Origin: Flavobacteriaceae bacterium
GTDB lineage: Bacteria > Bacteroidota > Bacteroidia > Flavobacteriales > Flavobacteriaceae
Length of the DNA stretch: 64,000 nt
Direction: 5' to 3'
Assembly (NCBI GenBank): GCA_029238215.1
Contig: JAQWGN010000015.1
Coordinates: forward strand, 79,474-143,473
The position numbers were made by a program, and so were the translations under genes. The notes beneath the pieces were generated by a model that saw nothing but the letters and a program-made list of their open reading frames with translations, was not told where the DNA came from and did no database searches. Positions 28,515 to 38,582 of this stretch are shown one piece after another (the first letter of the stretch is position 1; each line of letters starts with the position of its first letter).

Positions 28515-28522
28515 CAAAAATA
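28515..28522 (-). promoter_or_regulatory. Exact -7 element match before dut
   Basis: On the minus strand TATTTTTG ends 5 bp before the dut ATG, which would give a near-leaderless mRNA. No TTG box at the expected distance. Confidence 0.35.
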
Positions 28523-28661
28523 CAAAAAGCACACGTCATCTACCCCTCCGTCAGGAATGCATGTTTAAAGCTATGTAGTGGACTAAAAAAAGCGTACTAC
28601 ACTTAGGAATAGTTGTTGAAATAAAAGCATACGTTTTTTAATGATTTGGATTACTATAAAA

Positions 28662-29351
28662 TCATTTTCCTAGTCTAAAACGCACGGTAACGCGAACTGC
28701 TATTTTATGAGGTTTAAATTGAACTTCTGGAGCATCATCACTGGCACTTTTGGCCCTAGTTGAGTACATAACCATTTCGTTCTGTCTGTAGCCAACAAAG
28801 CCTGTATTTGTATCCGATATAAAAATGGCTTCTTCTACAAGTTGCCCTAGAGGTTTAGCCATTGCGTTAGCGCGCTGTTTGGCTTTGGCAACGGCTTCCC
28901 CCAAAAGGTGAAGTTTTAATGCGTCTATATTGCTATAGTCTGTTTTTAAAAGATTGACGTTAGCAATACCCTTTTCCTCCAGGGCCTCTAAAACACGCCC
29001 TGCGGTTGTGGCGTTTTTGAGCTTTAGCTCAAAACGTTTACGCTTTTTTATGTCTTTTCGGCGCAGCAAATAGGTTTTGATATCGCTCGATAAGTCCGCC
29101 AACTTGAGTTGTTTTTCTATATTAATATCCAGTTGTTCTAACGTTTCTAGCATCCGCTTTTCAAGGTCTTCAACGGAAACATTCTTTCGTTCATCGTGTT
29201 CACGTAGTTGGATGCTAAGGAAAATTTCGTCAGGGACGACCAAGGAATCTGCTTTCGCAGAAGTTTCGATATACGGAATGTGATTTTCGGCTTGAGGTTG
29301 TGCCAACAGATACATTGGCGTTAGTAAAAGTAGTAGCAGGTGGGGTTTCAT
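28662..29351 (-). CDS. SIMPL (DUF541) domain exported protein
   Basis: A 229-residue protein with signal peptide MKPHLLLLLLTPMYLLAQ. The mature part matches the SIMPL/DUF541 family: an early strand VVPDEIFLSIQLREHDERK, central VLEALEEKGIANVNLLKTDY and the helix AVAKAKQRANAMAKPLG, then a C-terminal IAVRVTVRFRL strand. These periplasmic or outer-membrane proteins form ring-like assemblies in characterised members; the role here is unknown. It stands alone between dut (152 bp) and the atp terminator. Confidence 0.88.
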   Translation of the reverse strand: MKPHLLLLLLTPMYLLAQPQAENHIPYIETSAKADSLVVPDEIFLSIQLREHDERKNVSVEDLEKRMLETLEQLDINIEKQLKLADLSSDIKTYLLRRKDIKKRKRFELKLKNATTAGRVLEALEEKGIANVNLLKTDYSNIDALKLHLLGEAVAKAKQRANAMAKPLGQLVEEAIFISDTNTGFVGYRQNEMVMYSTRAKSASDDAPEVQFKPHKIAVRVTVRFRLGK

Positions 29352-29416
29352 GATTTTAGATTTCTAATCATATAATCAAAAACAACGCCAAAGAAGGTAG
29401 CCGTTAAAGCTAAAGC

Positions 29417-29443
29417 ATAAAAAAAAGCGCCAATTGGCGCCTT
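29417..29443 (-). terminator. Intrinsic terminator of the atp operon
   Basis: On the minus strand, a self-complementary GGCGCCAATTGGCGC stem is followed by eight T. It lies 22 bp after the atpG stop and is the only clear terminator in the long minus-strand run from 40 kb. Confidence 0.85.
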
Positions 29444-29464
29444 AATGTCTTCTCGAAAAATTAG

Positions 29465-30316
29465 TTAACCATTTAAAGCTTCAGCTCCGCCAACAATTTC
29501 TAAAATCTCGTTGGTAATTGCTGCCTGACGTGCTTTGTTGTAGGTCAGTTTTAACTGATCTCTCAGGTCTGTGGCGTTGTCGGTTGCTTTGTGCATGGCT
29601 GTCATTCGTGCGCCATGCTCACTAGCAAAAGAATCACGCAGGGCCTTAAACAATTGCATTTTTAATGCCTTGGGCAATAAGGTTGTGAAGATGTCCTCTT
29701 GACTTGGCTCATAAATATAATCCACCTCATTTGTGTCTGTAGCTTCAGCTACAAGGGGTAAGAACGGCTCAACAGTTACCAATTGTGTGGCAGCATTTTT
29801 AAAACGATTGTACACAAGGTGAACCTCATCATATTCAGATGCAGCAAAGCCATCCATGAGTTGTTGTGCAACCTTTGCAGCATTGGCATAGGTAAGATCA
29901 TCAAAAACGGCGACCTCATGCCCAACTACTTCATGCTCTTTGCTAAGAATATCATTCCCTTTTTTACCAATAGTAAATACAGCACAAGATGCTTCATTGG
30001 TTGCAACACGCGCTTTAACTTCTTTGATAATATTTGAATTAAACCCACCACAAAGCCCTCGGTTTGAGGTAATGGCTATATAAAGTACGCGTTTTACTGG
30101 CCGTACTTTGGTATATGGGTTTTCGATATCGTCTTGAACAGCTCCACTTAAGTTTTGTAACAATTCGGTTAGCTTAGCAGCATAAGGGCGCATGGCTGTA
30201 ATAGCATCTTGCGCTTTCTTAAGTTTTGCCGCAGACACCATTTTCATGGCACTGGTAATCTGCATCGTAGACGAGACAGAACTTATTCGATTGCGTATTT
30301 CCTTAAGGTTTGCCAT
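29465..30316 (-). CDS. atpG: F1F0 ATP synthase gamma subunit
   Basis: Central rotor stalk of the F1 motor. The 283-residue protein begins with the conserved MANLKEIRNRISSVSSTMQI coiled coil and ends with RQAAITNEILEIVGGAEAL; SNRGLCGGFN marks the globular part. It lies 3 bp after atpA and is the last gene of the operon. atpD (beta) and atpC (epsilon) are absent, in keeping with their usual separate locus in Bacteroidota. Confidence 0.97.
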   Translation of the reverse strand: MANLKEIRNRISSVSSTMQITSAMKMVSAAKLKKAQDAITAMRPYAAKLTELLQNLSGAVQDDIENPYTKVRPVKRVLYIAITSNRGLCGGFNSNIIKEVKARVATNEASCAVFTIGKKGNDILSKEHEVVGHEVAVFDDLTYANAAKVAQQLMDGFAASEYDEVHLVYNRFKNAATQLVTVEPFLPLVAEATDTNEVDYIYEPSQEDIFTTLLPKALKMQLFKALRDSFASEHGARMTAMHKATDNATDLRDQLKLTYNKARQAAITNEILEIVGGAEALNG

Positions 30317-30319
30317 TGA

Positions 30320-31897
30320 TTATACGTATTGTTCGGATAAATCAGCAGCGACTTTGGTCAATGTGTCAATGACCTCATCAGTTAATTTTCCTGCTTTAAG
30401 GGTATCGAGAACGTCACGATGCTTGGCGTTAAGCAGTTCCAAATAACTTTGTTGGAATTCTTTCACTTTGTTTACAGGAACTTTACGCAATAAGTTACGC
30501 GATCCAGCAAAGATTATCGCAATTTGGTCTTCAACGGCAAACGGATCGTTTTGCGCTTGTTTTAGGATTTCTACGTTGCGCTTTCCTTTTTCAATCACGT
30601 TGAGTGTGGCAGCATCAAGGTCAGAACCAAACTTTGCAAAAGCTTCCAATTCACGGAATTGTGCTTGGTCTAGTTTTAGCGTTCCTGCAACTTTTTTCAT
30701 GGATTTAATCTGTGCAGATCCACCAACACGCGACACGGAAATACCTACGTTAATTGCCGGTCGAACCCCAGAGTTAAATAAATCAGATTCCAAGAAAATT
30801 TGTCCATCAGTAATCGAAATTACGTTGGTAGGGATATAGGCTGAAACATCTCCCGCTTGGGTTTCAATAATAGGTAACGCGGTTAACGAACCGCCGCCTT
30901 TAACAATTGGTTTTAAACCTTCGGGTAAATCATTCATTTGTTTAGCAATGCCATCATCAGCAATCACTTTAGCAGCACGCTCTAATAAACGGGAATGTAA
31001 GTAAAATACATCTCCAGGGTAAGCCTCACGTCCTGGTGGACGACGAAGCAATAAAGATACCTCACGATATGCAACTGCTTGTTTTGATAAATCATCAAAA
31101 ATAATTAGGGCAGGACGACCAGTATCACGGAAATATTCTCCGATAGCAGCACCTGCAAATGGCGCATACACCTGCATTGCTGCAGGATCAGAAGCATTTG
31201 CAGCTACAATAGTGGTATATGCCATTGCTCCTTTTTCTTGTAGGGTGTTTGCAATTCCTGCTACAGTAGATGCCTTTTGCCCAATTGCTACATAAATACA
31301 ATAAACGGGCTCACCTGCATCAAAAAATTCTTTTTGATTTAGAATAGTATCTATACAAACCGTAGTTTTTCCTGTTTGGCGGTCACCAATTACCAATTCA
31401 CGTTGTCCACGACCTACAGGAATCATGGCATCGATAGACTTTATACCCGTTTGCAAGGGTTCGTTAACGGGTTGACGATAGATTACTCCAGGGGCTTTAC
31501 GCTCCAAGGGCATCTCCAATGTTTTTCCTTCAATCGGGCCTTTACCGTCTATAGGGGCACCAAGTGTATTTAATACACGACCAACAACGCCTTCGCCAAC
31601 ATTAATGGAGGCAATTCGTTGGGTACGCTTTACAGTATCTCCTTCTTTAATTCCTTTAGATGGACCAAGGAGAACTACTCCAACATTGTCTTCTTCTAAG
31701 TTTAGAACGATTCCTTCTAGTCCATTGTCAAAGGTGACCAATTCACCATATTGTACATTGGAAAGTCCATATACACGAGCAATTCCGTCTCCAACTTGAA
31801 GTACGGATCCAACTTCTTCTAGAGAGACACTGTTGTCGAACCCTGTTAATTGTTGTTTTAGAATAGCGGATACTTCCGCAGCTTTTACTTCTGCCAT
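30320..31897 (-). CDS. atpA: F1F0 ATP synthase alpha subunit
   Basis: Non-catalytic nucleotide-binding subunit of F1. The 525-residue protein has the P-loop [10 protein letters not shown] and the signature [19 protein letters not shown]. Its start overlaps the end of atpH by 13 bp, and atpG follows after 3 bp, implying coupled translation. Confidence 0.98.
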   Translation of the reverse strand: MAEVKAAEVSAILKQQLTGFDNSVSLEEVGSVLQVGDGIARVYGLSNVQYGELVTFDNGLEGIVLNLEEDNVGVVLLGPSKGIKEGDTVKRTQRIASINVGEGVVGRVLNTLGAPIDGKGPIEGKTLEMPLERKAPGVIYRQPVNEPLQTGIKSIDAMIPVGRGQRELVIGDRQTGKTTVCIDTILNQKEFFDAGEPVYCIYVAIGQKASTVAGIANTLQEKGAMAYTTIVAANASDPAAMQVYAPFAGAAIGEYFRDTGRPALIIFDDLSKQAVAYREVSLLLRRPPGREAYPGDVFYLHSRLLERAAKVIADDGIAKQMNDLPEGLKPIVKGGGSLTALPIIETQAGDVSAYIPTNVISITDGQIFLESDLFNSGVRPAINVGISVSRVGGSAQIKSMKKVAGTLKLDQAQFRELEAFAKFGSDLDAATLNVIEKGKRNVEILKQAQNDPFAVEDQIAIIFAGSRNLLRKVPVNKVKEFQQSYLELLNAKHRDVLDTLKAGKLTDEVIDTLTKVAADLSEQYV

Positions 31898-32439
31898 GAT
31901 TTTGCGTTTGAGCGTAACGTTTGTTTTAATGTATTTAGCTGATGGGCCACACTTGCGTTTAGTTGCACATCATCAAGCCTAAGGATAAAACCACCAATTA
32001 TGGTAGGATCAACCTTATTAACGAGGGTCACTTTTTTGTTAGTGAGACTCGCTATTTTTGTCAAAATTTCTTTTTCCAATTCAGGGGTAATCGGCACGGC
32101 TGTTGTTGCAACAGCTTCAACCAAACCCAAATGTTCTTGATATAATTCTTTTACCTTAAAGGAAATACCATCTAAGTGTTTTGTACGGTTGTTTTCGGCT
32201 ACAAGACGCAACAAGTTTTTCCCCGTTGGACTGCATTGAGCAAAAACAGCTTGAAGCGTATTATGTTTCAATTCAGCACTTATAACGGGGCTTTGCAACA
32301 CGGCCTCTAAGTCACGGTTGTTTTGTACAGTATCATATACCGTTTCCATGTCTTGTGCAAGGACGTCCAATTGACCATCTTCAATGGCTTTTTGAACTGC
32401 CGCTTTGGCGTATCGCAATGCTGATCGAGTACCTATCAT
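31885..32439 (-). CDS. atpH: F1F0 ATP synthase delta subunit
   Basis: Connects F1 to the peripheral stalk (OSCP-type). The 184-residue protein opens with the family's [12 protein letters not shown] helix and closes with [14 protein letters not shown] and a short basic tail. It overlaps atpF by 4 bp and atpA by 13 bp. Confidence 0.96.
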   Translation of the reverse strand: MIGTRSALRYAKAAVQKAIEDGQLDVLAQDMETVYDTVQNNRDLEAVLQSPVISAELKHNTLQAVFAQCSPTGKNLLRLVAENNRTKHLDGISFKVKELYQEHLGLVEAVATTAVPITPELEKEILTKIASLTNKKVTLVNKVDPTIIGGFILRLDDVQLNASVAHQLNTLKQTLRSNAKSWQK

Positions 32440-32939
32440 GCTTTGAAATCTACTTCTTTAAGTAGCTTTTGAACTAATTCGGTTTGCTTCTTATCTGACG
32501 AAAGGGTTTCTTTTGTTAGCTGTTCAGCAATTTGAAGTGACAAATCTGCAACCTCATTTTTGAGTGAAGTAATGGCAATTTGCTTTTCACTTTCGATGGC
32601 TTCTTTCGCTTGCGAAATAAGTTGTTCTCCTTGTGCTTTAGCCTCTTCTTTAGCCTCATCAATCATCTTCTGGCGCAATTCTCTGGCCTCCTTCAAAAGA
32701 CTTTCGCGTTCACCGCGTGCTTCTTTGAGGATACGCTCGTTGTCCGTTTGCAGGTTCTGCATCTCTTGACGTGCTTGCGCTGCAGCTTCCATAGCCGAAC
32801 GGATACCTTCTTCTCTGTCGTTAATGGTGTTTAAAATAGGCTTCCATGCAAACTTGCGCAGCAACAAGAGAAGCGCAACAACAATAAGGGTTTGCCATAT
32901 AAACAAGCCAAACGAAAATTCGCCTAGTAATTTTTCCAT
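32436..32939 (-). CDS. atpF: F1F0 ATP synthase b subunit
   Basis: Peripheral stalk of F0. One N-terminal membrane helix (FGLFIWQTLIVVALLLLLRKFAW, residues about 10-32) is followed by a long charged coiled coil (about 40-150). Length 167 is normal. It follows a strong hairpin that ends 17 bp before its ATG, and overlaps atpH by 4 bp. Confidence 0.96.
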   Translation of the reverse strand: MEKLLGEFSFGLFIWQTLIVVALLLLLRKFAWKPILNTINDREEGIRSAMEAAAQARQEMQNLQTDNERILKEARGERESLLKEARELRQKMIDEAKEEAKAQGEQLISQAKEAIESEKQIAITSLKNEVADLSLQIAEQLTKETLSSDKKQTELVQKLLKEVDFKA

Positions 32940-32956
32940 ACGCTTTAAATTTCAGT

Positions 32957-32989
32957 AGCACTAGCAATAGCCTAGCTATAGCTAGTGCT
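32957..32989 (-). promoter_or_regulatory. Long hairpin between atpE and atpF
   Basis: An inverted repeat with a 9-bp outer stem (AGCACTAGC/GCTAGTGCT), one A-A mismatch (T-T on the minus strand), a 5-bp inner stem (ATAGC/GCTAT) and a 3-base loop. It lies 14 bp after the atpE stop and 17 bp before the atpF start. There is no T-run, so it is not an ordinary terminator. A likely role is stabilising the atpE message or limiting atpF translation, which would help match the many c subunits needed per complex; this is inference. Confidence 0.7.
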
Positions 32990-33003
32990 CTGGGTTTTAA
33001 TAA

Positions 33004-33219
<216 letters not shown>

Positions 33220-33225
33220 TTATTT

Positions 33226-34302
33226 TTAATGCGCTTCATCATGATGTTCTTCTACGGCAAACCCAAAATAGAGTGCCGACAGCATGGTAAATATATAGGC
33301 CTGTAATAAGGCCACTAATAATTCGATAATTGAGATTGAAAATGCTAATGCAAACGAAAGGCTACTTCCAAGCCAGTTGTTAAAAATAAACATTAGCCCA
33401 ATTAGGCTCATAAGTACAATGTGTCCAGCTTGCATGTTGGCATACAAACGAATTAATAACGAAAAAGGCTTAATAACAACCCCTAATAACTCAATAGGGA
33501 TTAATGCAATTTTCATAAGAACAGGAACTCCTGGCATCCAAAAAATATGCGCCCAATAGTTTTTGTTTGCGGTTAAATTTGTTAGTAGAAATGTAATTAA
33601 TGCCAAACCAAATGTTACTGCAATGTTTCCTGTAACGTTAATACCAAGAGGGGTTAACCCTAAAAGGTTTAAAAACCAGATAAAGAAGAATACAGTGAGC
33701 AGAAAACTCATATAACGTCCGTGATGCTTTTCTCCAATATTAGGAATCGCAATATCATCGCGGATGTAGATTATAATGGGTTCAAAGAAACGGCCAATCC
33801 CTTTAGCGATGTTTCCATTGGTACCGTAGGAGCGTGCTAGTGATCGAAACAAAAAGAACATAAATAAGGCTGTTAACAGCATGGTTATTACACTCTTTGT
33901 CATCGATAAATCGAGAGGTTTTTCGTTTGTTGGATGATGATCGGCATCGTATACAATAGATCCATCAGCATCAGTTATGTAAATTTTGCCATGATAAAGT
34001 TTGTAGTAATTACTTCCTTTTTGGACCACGGCTTTACCGTGCTTAAACTTGGCTGATGAAAAATAGTGTAATCCGTTATCCCAAAGAATCACGGGAAGGC
34101 CTATGTATCCGACATAATGTTTTTTACCTGCCTCTTTGTAAGAGCCTAGGTAAAAATCATGAGAGTCTTTGAGGTGGTGTTGGACGTAAGCTTTTATTTC
34201 ATCTTTCAGAGACCCTTTTTTTTCACCTTCTTTAGATGTAGAAGAAGCAAAAGCGTTACTTGCGAGACTAAGCGTAAAAAGGACTAAAAGCGTTCGTTTC
34301 AA
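33226..34302 (-). CDS. atpB: F1F0 ATP synthase a subunit
   Basis: Stator proton channel. The 358-residue protein is longer than the proteobacterial one because of an N-terminal signal peptide (MKRTLLVLFTLSLASNAFA) and a periplasmic region of about 110 residues, usual in Bacteroidota. The core has several membrane helices; the essential arginine lies in LLIRLYANMQAGHIV. The C-terminus carries FAVEEHHDEAH. A 92-bp gap separates it from the small membrane gene upstream. Confidence 0.96.
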   Translation of the reverse strand: MKRTLLVLFTLSLASNAFASSTSKEGEKKGSLKDEIKAYVQHHLKDSHDFYLGSYKEAGKKHYVGYIGLPVILWDNGLHYFSSAKFKHGKAVVQKGSNYYKLYHGKIYITDADGSIVYDADHHPTNEKPLDLSMTKSVITMLLTALFMFFLFRSLARSYGTNGNIAKGIGRFFEPIIIYIRDDIAIPNIGEKHHGRYMSFLLTVFFFIWFLNLLGLTPLGINVTGNIAVTFGLALITFLLTNLTANKNYWAHIFWMPGVPVLMKIALIPIELLGVVIKPFSLLIRLYANMQAGHIVLMSLIGLMFIFNNWLGSSLSFALAFSISIIELLVALLQAYIFTMLSALYFGFAVEEHHDEAH

Positions 34303-34394
34303 AGTTTATGTTTAAAGCACCAATAGGCTGTATTAAAACAGCTGCAAATGTACACTTTTAACCAAAAGAAAAAAAGCTAAAATGCCGAAAATCA

Positions 34395-34787
34395 TCATGC
34401 TGTTTTTGGCGGTGCATTTAGAATGTTTGCCAGTACCCAAATTTCCCAAATAAGACTAATTACATAGGGAACAAATACATGCATAAACACCTCCTTTGGG
34501 TTAGTAACAGCCAGGAAACCATTATCTAAGAACAAAACATATAACACGCCAAATTTCACGAAGCTTCCTAGTAAAAAGGCGAAACCTTCGGCTTGGGTTT
34601 TAAGAGCATACATAAAACGAATCCCTAAATACCCAAAAACAGCGAGGCCTGCATTAACGCTGTACATGACAAAAAGTTGTAAGAATGTAACGTTATAATT
34701 AAACTTAAGTATAGTGATTAAATGTATGCTTCCAACAAGACATATCACAGCAATAAGCTGCACCAAATGTTGAACGATGCTCTTCAC
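34395..34787 (-). CDS. Small membrane protein in atp operon (DUF6168-like)
   Basis: A 130-residue protein with four predicted membrane helices (about residues 8-28, 36-58, 70-92 and 103-125). Position and appearance fit the DUF6168 family found between atpZ and atpB in flavobacteria; the family name is from memory and not certain. It overlaps atpZ by 4 bp. It may assist c-ring or a-subunit assembly like AtpI/UncI, but that is inference from context only. Confidence 0.75.
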   Translation of the reverse strand: MKSIVQHLVQLIAVICLVGSIHLITILKFNYNVTFLQLFVMYSVNAGLAVFGYLGIRFMYALKTQAEGFAFLLGSFVKFGVLYVLFLDNGFLAVTNPKEVFMHVFVPYVISLIWEIWVLANILNAPPKTA

Positions 34788-35005
34788 GAATTAAAGCGAT
34801 CTAGATATTTTACAAGGGCATACATGTTAGCAAATAACACAAGGATTAAAACGATTAAAGTAAAGGTTCTGCCCGTTTCCCATTGTGCATCAAGATATTT
34901 ACCAGCACGGGACGCAAAGTAGAGCGAGACGCCCATTTGGGCGGCAACACCAGAAAGTACTGCCCAAGACTTAGGCCGTTTTTTCGGTTTTTTTGGATTT
35001 GTCAT
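34784..35005 (-). CDS. AtpZ/AtpI-family protein
   Basis: A 73-residue membrane protein with two helices. It matches the AtpZ/AtpI family: a basic N-terminus (NPKKPKKRPKSW), the first helix with GVAAQMGVSLYFASRAGKYLD and a second helix. Such proteins help c-ring assembly or magnesium supply for the ATP synthase in characterised species. It starts inside the end of the bactofilin gene (35-bp overlap) and overlaps the next gene by 4 bp. Confidence 0.85.
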   Translation of the reverse strand: MTNPKKPKKRPKSWAVLSGVAAQMGVSLYFASRAGKYLDAQWETGRTFTLIVLILVLFANMYALVKYLDRFNS

Positions 35006-35387
35006 CTACAAGTGATTTTACTGAAGATGCTTTCATGCTACATTGGGCATTCAGCGTTGCTCCAGACTCTACAGCAAGTTTACCAACCGTAATTTGTCCT
35101 TCAACAATTCCGTCTGATTTAATGGTTAACAATCCATTTACAGAAAGATTTCCATTAAAGTTACCCATAATATCGGCATAACCACAATGAACTTCACCCT
35201 GTACAGTTCCTTCTTTTCCAATAACCACACGACCACTTGTGTTAATTTTTCCTTCTAAATGGCCATCAATACGAAAGTCAGATTTGGATTCAATTTCACC
35301 AACAATACGCGTGTTGGGTTCAATAAAGTTTATTTTTACAGCGTTTTTACTCGTGTCCATATCTTTTTGTTTTTTATTTGAGAACAT
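34971..35387 (-). CDS. Bactofilin (polymer-forming cytoskeletal protein)
   Basis: A 138-residue bactofilin: residues about 25-115 form short beta-helix repeats (RIVGEIESKSDFRIDG, HLEGKINTSGRVVIG, VQGEVHCGYADIMG) flanked by charged tails. Bactofilins polymerise without nucleotide and help shape cells or position enzymes. It is 6 bp after sprE and overlaps atpZ by 35 bp, so it links the T9SS lipoprotein gene to the ATP synthase genes in one run. Confidence 0.9.
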   Translation of the reverse strand: MFSNKKQKDMDTSKNAVKINFIEPNTRIVGEIESKSDFRIDGHLEGKINTSGRVVIGKEGTVQGEVHCGYADIMGNFNGNLSVNGLLTIKSDGIVEGQITVGKLAVESGATLNAQCSMKASSVKSLVDDKSKKTEKTA

Positions 35388-35393
35388 TGGTAT

Positions 35394-37829
35394 TTAATTT
35401 TCAAGCGCGTCCAAACGTTTGTGTATAAGGGCATTGCGATAATCGGACGCCAAAATTACAATATTTTTGGTTGCCAGCAAACGGGGGTTTTCTTTCCTCA
35501 GTAATATTTGAGTTTCAAGAGCACTTGAGGAAGTGTTAAATCCATGAATGACAAGCGTTTCTGTCGCTCTATCAAACACATCAATGGATACAGAAACCTC
35601 TGTTTCTATCCCTTGCGTTTCAAGCCATGCTTCTATCCAGACCTTGTCTTCCATCGATTTTTTATGCTCATCCTTAGTACGTACAAACACTAGCTTAGCA
35701 GGTTCATCTTTTCTAGACGCAATGGTATCGTAAACGGCAAATCCATTAAGTTGTTTCTGAGCTTTTTTAGCACTTTGAGTTTTTGGATAGGTTTGAACAA
35801 GATTCGTTAAGGCTTCTTTATAGGGTGTAAGGCCGTCTAATCTACCAACGGAAATAGCACGGAGCATCGCCCATTGGCCTTGAAGTTCCTTATCAGTTAA
35901 CATAGGGATTTGCTGTTCGCTTTGCGCAATAATTGCTGTATATTTTTGTGCTGCCAATTGTTTTTTTGCAGCCGCCAGTAATGCTTCATTTTTTTCTTTG
36001 GATTGCGTTAAGGCACCTGGGTTGCGAAGCATTTTTGCATAATCACCATCTGGATATTCCTTCAAAAGGCGATTGCTGAATTTGCGTTGTTCGTTAGGAT
36101 TGTTGTTGTATAATTGATATAAATGATAAAGTGTTGGCGGGATGTATCTAGTTTCAGGGGAGGCATTTAATAAGGATGTAAATCGAGCAACGGCAACCTC
36201 TTTGATGTTAAACTGTTCTTTGTAAGCCAACCCTGCTTGGAAATAAGCTTCGTGCTGTAGTTGCTGGATACTGTCCTTTGCTTCCATAGGAGGAATTTTA
36301 TCCAAATAGGTTTGCGGATTATAGATTGGATTTTCTTTATCAACCGCTTCATTATCAGATTTTGTGGATACAATTACTGCATTAGAAGTTGGATTATATT
36401 TCCAATTGTCGGAAAGTTGAATAGTTCCCCAGTCACGTTGAAAGGCTTGTTTCCCCGCTTCAACTTCTCGGCTGTTATAAAAATAAAAGCTCCCCATTTT
36501 TAATACGGCTCCCACTTCTTGGGTATTGGCTGCGGCCTCTGCTTTTGCTTCTTCTGCTTTGAGCTGCTCTATGAAATTTACTGCCTGAACACGTTGCTCT
36601 TCAGGGCTCATTGCCATAAGACGTAAAATACTATCTGTTGAAACTATTGTTTTTTCGTAAGAAATAATGTCGTCAAGTTTGGCTCGCTTTCGTGTTAATT
36701 TTCGATGGCGCCTTGTTTTGGCTTCTAAATTTTGAAGGGTACTGTCCAAATATGCACCTGCACGTACAAAGTCCACTTGATCTAAACGATTGGCGGCAAA
36801 TTGCTCATATATTAAAGACTTTAAATAACGGTCTTTGGTATTGGTTTGCAATGATGCATTAAGAGCCAATTCGCTGCTTAGTGTATCTTCTCCTTTTAAC
36901 AAGTAGCTGCCATAGAAGTAATTAATTTTATCACGAAACCTTCGGTCTTCATCGCTTCGCAATAATTTGCGATATGCAAGTAGGGTACTGCTTTGGTTAG
37001 GGGAATTGTTTTTAAGCTGCGCAAGTCGAGCATGAATCCATAATTCTCGTGGAATTCTACGATTTAAATCCAAAACCTGCTGATAGGCCACAATAGCCGA
37101 ATCGGCATAAGAAAGCTTCTCGTAGACTTGCCCCAACAAATATGCGTAACGCCCACGTTTTTGAGCTGATTTTTCGGTAGCATAAGCAAGGCGAAGTGGA
37201 TGGGTTGCCAAAGAGTCATTTCTTTCACGCAACAAGGCATCTGCTAGGGATGCTTGGGCAATTGCATATTGACTTGTGGATAACACATCATTGACACTAA
37301 TGTTGGTAAGCTCACGGGCAGCACGTTCGTGTTGCCCCATAGCCAAATATGTTTTGGCGCGCCACAGCTCAGCTTCTTTCGCTTGTTCGCTATCGCCCAT
37401 GTTTTTGATAAGGTATGTTAACGCTTCTACTGCTTGTGGGTAACGCCCATTAAAATACCGTGCCTTTCCTAAAAGCAAATAAGCTTTAGCAATTTGTTTG
37501 TTGCGTTGTTCTCCTGCAATAAGCATGGAGTGTTTTTGAACCGTCAGAATCGCTTTTTCTTCGGCTCTGTCAAAGAATTCGTTTGAAATACTATCAAGGT
37601 CAAAAGGGTCTTTTAGCGCATAGGGATCTACGGGGAGTTGCAACCAATAATTATCCTCATAACGCTGCGTGATGTCTAAAACACCATAGCGCAGGGCTTC
37701 ATTACCATTAAATAAAGGGTTGAATTTTGCCGTTGTACTGTGATAGGCTCGACTAATAAAACGGTCTTTTTTTGTAGAACAGCCGGCAGCTACCAAACAC
37801 AAGGCACAAGAAATAATAAGATTTTTCAT
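35394..37829 (-). CDS. sprE: T9SS/gliding motility lipoprotein SprE/PorW
   Basis: An 811-residue TPR-rich lipoprotein: signal MKNLIISCALCLVAAGC (cysteine 17), then CSTKKDRFISRAYHSTT followed by a NPLFNGNEAL segment, which I recognise as the N-terminal signature of SprE of Flavobacterium and PorW of Porphyromonas. TPR units fill the middle (for example AKAYLLLGKARYFNGRYPQA). SprE/PorW connects the T9SS translocon to the motor complex and is needed for secretion and gliding. It supports a functional T9SS, in agreement with the sorting domain of the gene at 24.3 kb. Confidence 0.88.
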   Translation of the reverse strand: MKNLIISCALCLVAAGCSTKKDRFISRAYHSTTAKFNPLFNGNEALRYGVLDITQRYEDNYWLQLPVDPYALKDPFDLDSISNEFFDRAEEKAILTVQKHSMLIAGEQRNKQIAKAYLLLGKARYFNGRYPQAVEALTYLIKNMGDSEQAKEAELWRAKTYLAMGQHERAARELTNISVNDVLSTSQYAIAQASLADALLRERNDSLATHPLRLAYATEKSAQKRGRYAYLLGQVYEKLSYADSAIVAYQQVLDLNRRIPRELWIHARLAQLKNNSPNQSSTLLAYRKLLRSDEDRRFRDKINYFYGSYLLKGEDTLSSELALNASLQTNTKDRYLKSLIYEQFAANRLDQVDFVRAGAYLDSTLQNLEAKTRRHRKLTRKRAKLDDIISYEKTIVSTDSILRLMAMSPEEQRVQAVNFIEQLKAEEAKAEAAANTQEVGAVLKMGSFYFYNSREVEAGKQAFQRDWGTIQLSDNWKYNPTSNAVIVSTKSDNEAVDKENPIYNPQTYLDKIPPMEAKDSIQQLQHEAYFQAGLAYKEQFNIKEVAVARFTSLLNASPETRYIPPTLYHLYQLYNNNPNEQRKFSNRLLKEYPDGDYAKMLRNPGALTQSKEKNEALLAAAKKQLAAQKYTAIIAQSEQQIPMLTDKELQGQWAMLRAISVGRLDGLTPYKEALTNLVQTYPKTQSAKKAQKQLNGFAVYDTIASRKDEPAKLVFVRTKDEHKKSMEDKVWIEAWLETQGIETEVSVSIDVFDRATETLVIHGFNTSSSALETQILLRKENPRLLATKNIVILASDYRNALIHKRLDALEN

Positions 37830-37880
37830 GAATATCGTACAGCTGTAAAACTAAAAAAATTAGGCTTTAGTATGTACACA

Positions 37881-38582
37881 TTAAAGCTGTTCTCTAAAAA
37901 AGAGTTCTAATTCTTGTAATGTTGTGGGTGAAGTTTGTTCGTCACGCACTATTTTTCCTTTGTTGAGGACTACAATTCGGTCACAAACTTCGGTTACGTG
38001 TTGCAAGTCGTGGCTTGAAATTAAAAATGTTTTTCCGGTTGTGCTTGCCTCTTCTTTAAGTAAGTTTTTTAATCGAATCTGCGTTGTAGGGTCTAAGTTT
38101 GCAAAAGGTTCATCCAAAATAACAACGGGTGTATTGGATAGCAAGGCTGCCACGATCCCTACCTTTTTTTGGTTTCCTTTTGAAAGATCCCGAATGTATT
38201 TTTTTTGCCCCAATACTTCCCCGTGAAAAAAGTCTTCATACGTAGTTAAGGCTGCTGTTACTACGTCTTTTTTAATTTCTCGTAATCCGCCAATAAAGTA
38301 AAAGTACTCTTCGGGGGTTAGGTATCCTATTAAAAACTGCTCGTCTATAAAAGCAGCGGTGTTTGGTTTCCATGCTTCACTATCAGCCACAACAACGCCG
38401 TTATTTTTCACATGCCCTGTTGAAGGAGAAATTAGGTCTAGAATTAGGCTAAACAGGGTGGTTTTTCCTGCACCATTATTTCCTACTAGGCCAAAGGTTT
38501 GTCCGCTAGGAATATGTAATTCATCTATGTTAAGAACGGTTTGGTCACCGTATTTTTTTGAGAGAAGACTTATATTAATCAT
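37881..38582 (-). CDS. ABC transporter ATP-binding protein
   Basis: A 233-residue ABC ATPase with Walker A GNNGAGKTT, signature DLSKGNQKK, Walker B VVILDEPFANLDP and the switch histidine in ISSHDLQHV. The signature has K in place of the usual G after LS, seen in some CcmA/YadG-type exporters. It overlaps the DUF5687 membrane gene by 4 bp and the two should form one transporter. Substrate unknown. Confidence 0.92.
   Translation of the reverse strand: MINISLLSKKYGDQTVLNIDELHIPSGQTFGLVGNNGAGKTTLFSLILDLISPSTGHVKNNGVVVADSEAWKPNTAAFIDEQFLIGYLTPEEYFYFIGGLREIKKDVVTAALTTYEDFFHGEVLGQKKYIRDLSKGNQKKVGIVAALLSNTPVVILDEPFANLDPTTQIRLKNLLKEEASTTGKTFLISSHDLQHVTEVCDRIVVLNKGKIVRDEQTSPTTLQELELFFREQL

Noticed and set aside
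30468..30839. 123-codon ORF antisense to atpA
   Set aside because: It lies inside the conserved atpA frame and has no independent evidence.
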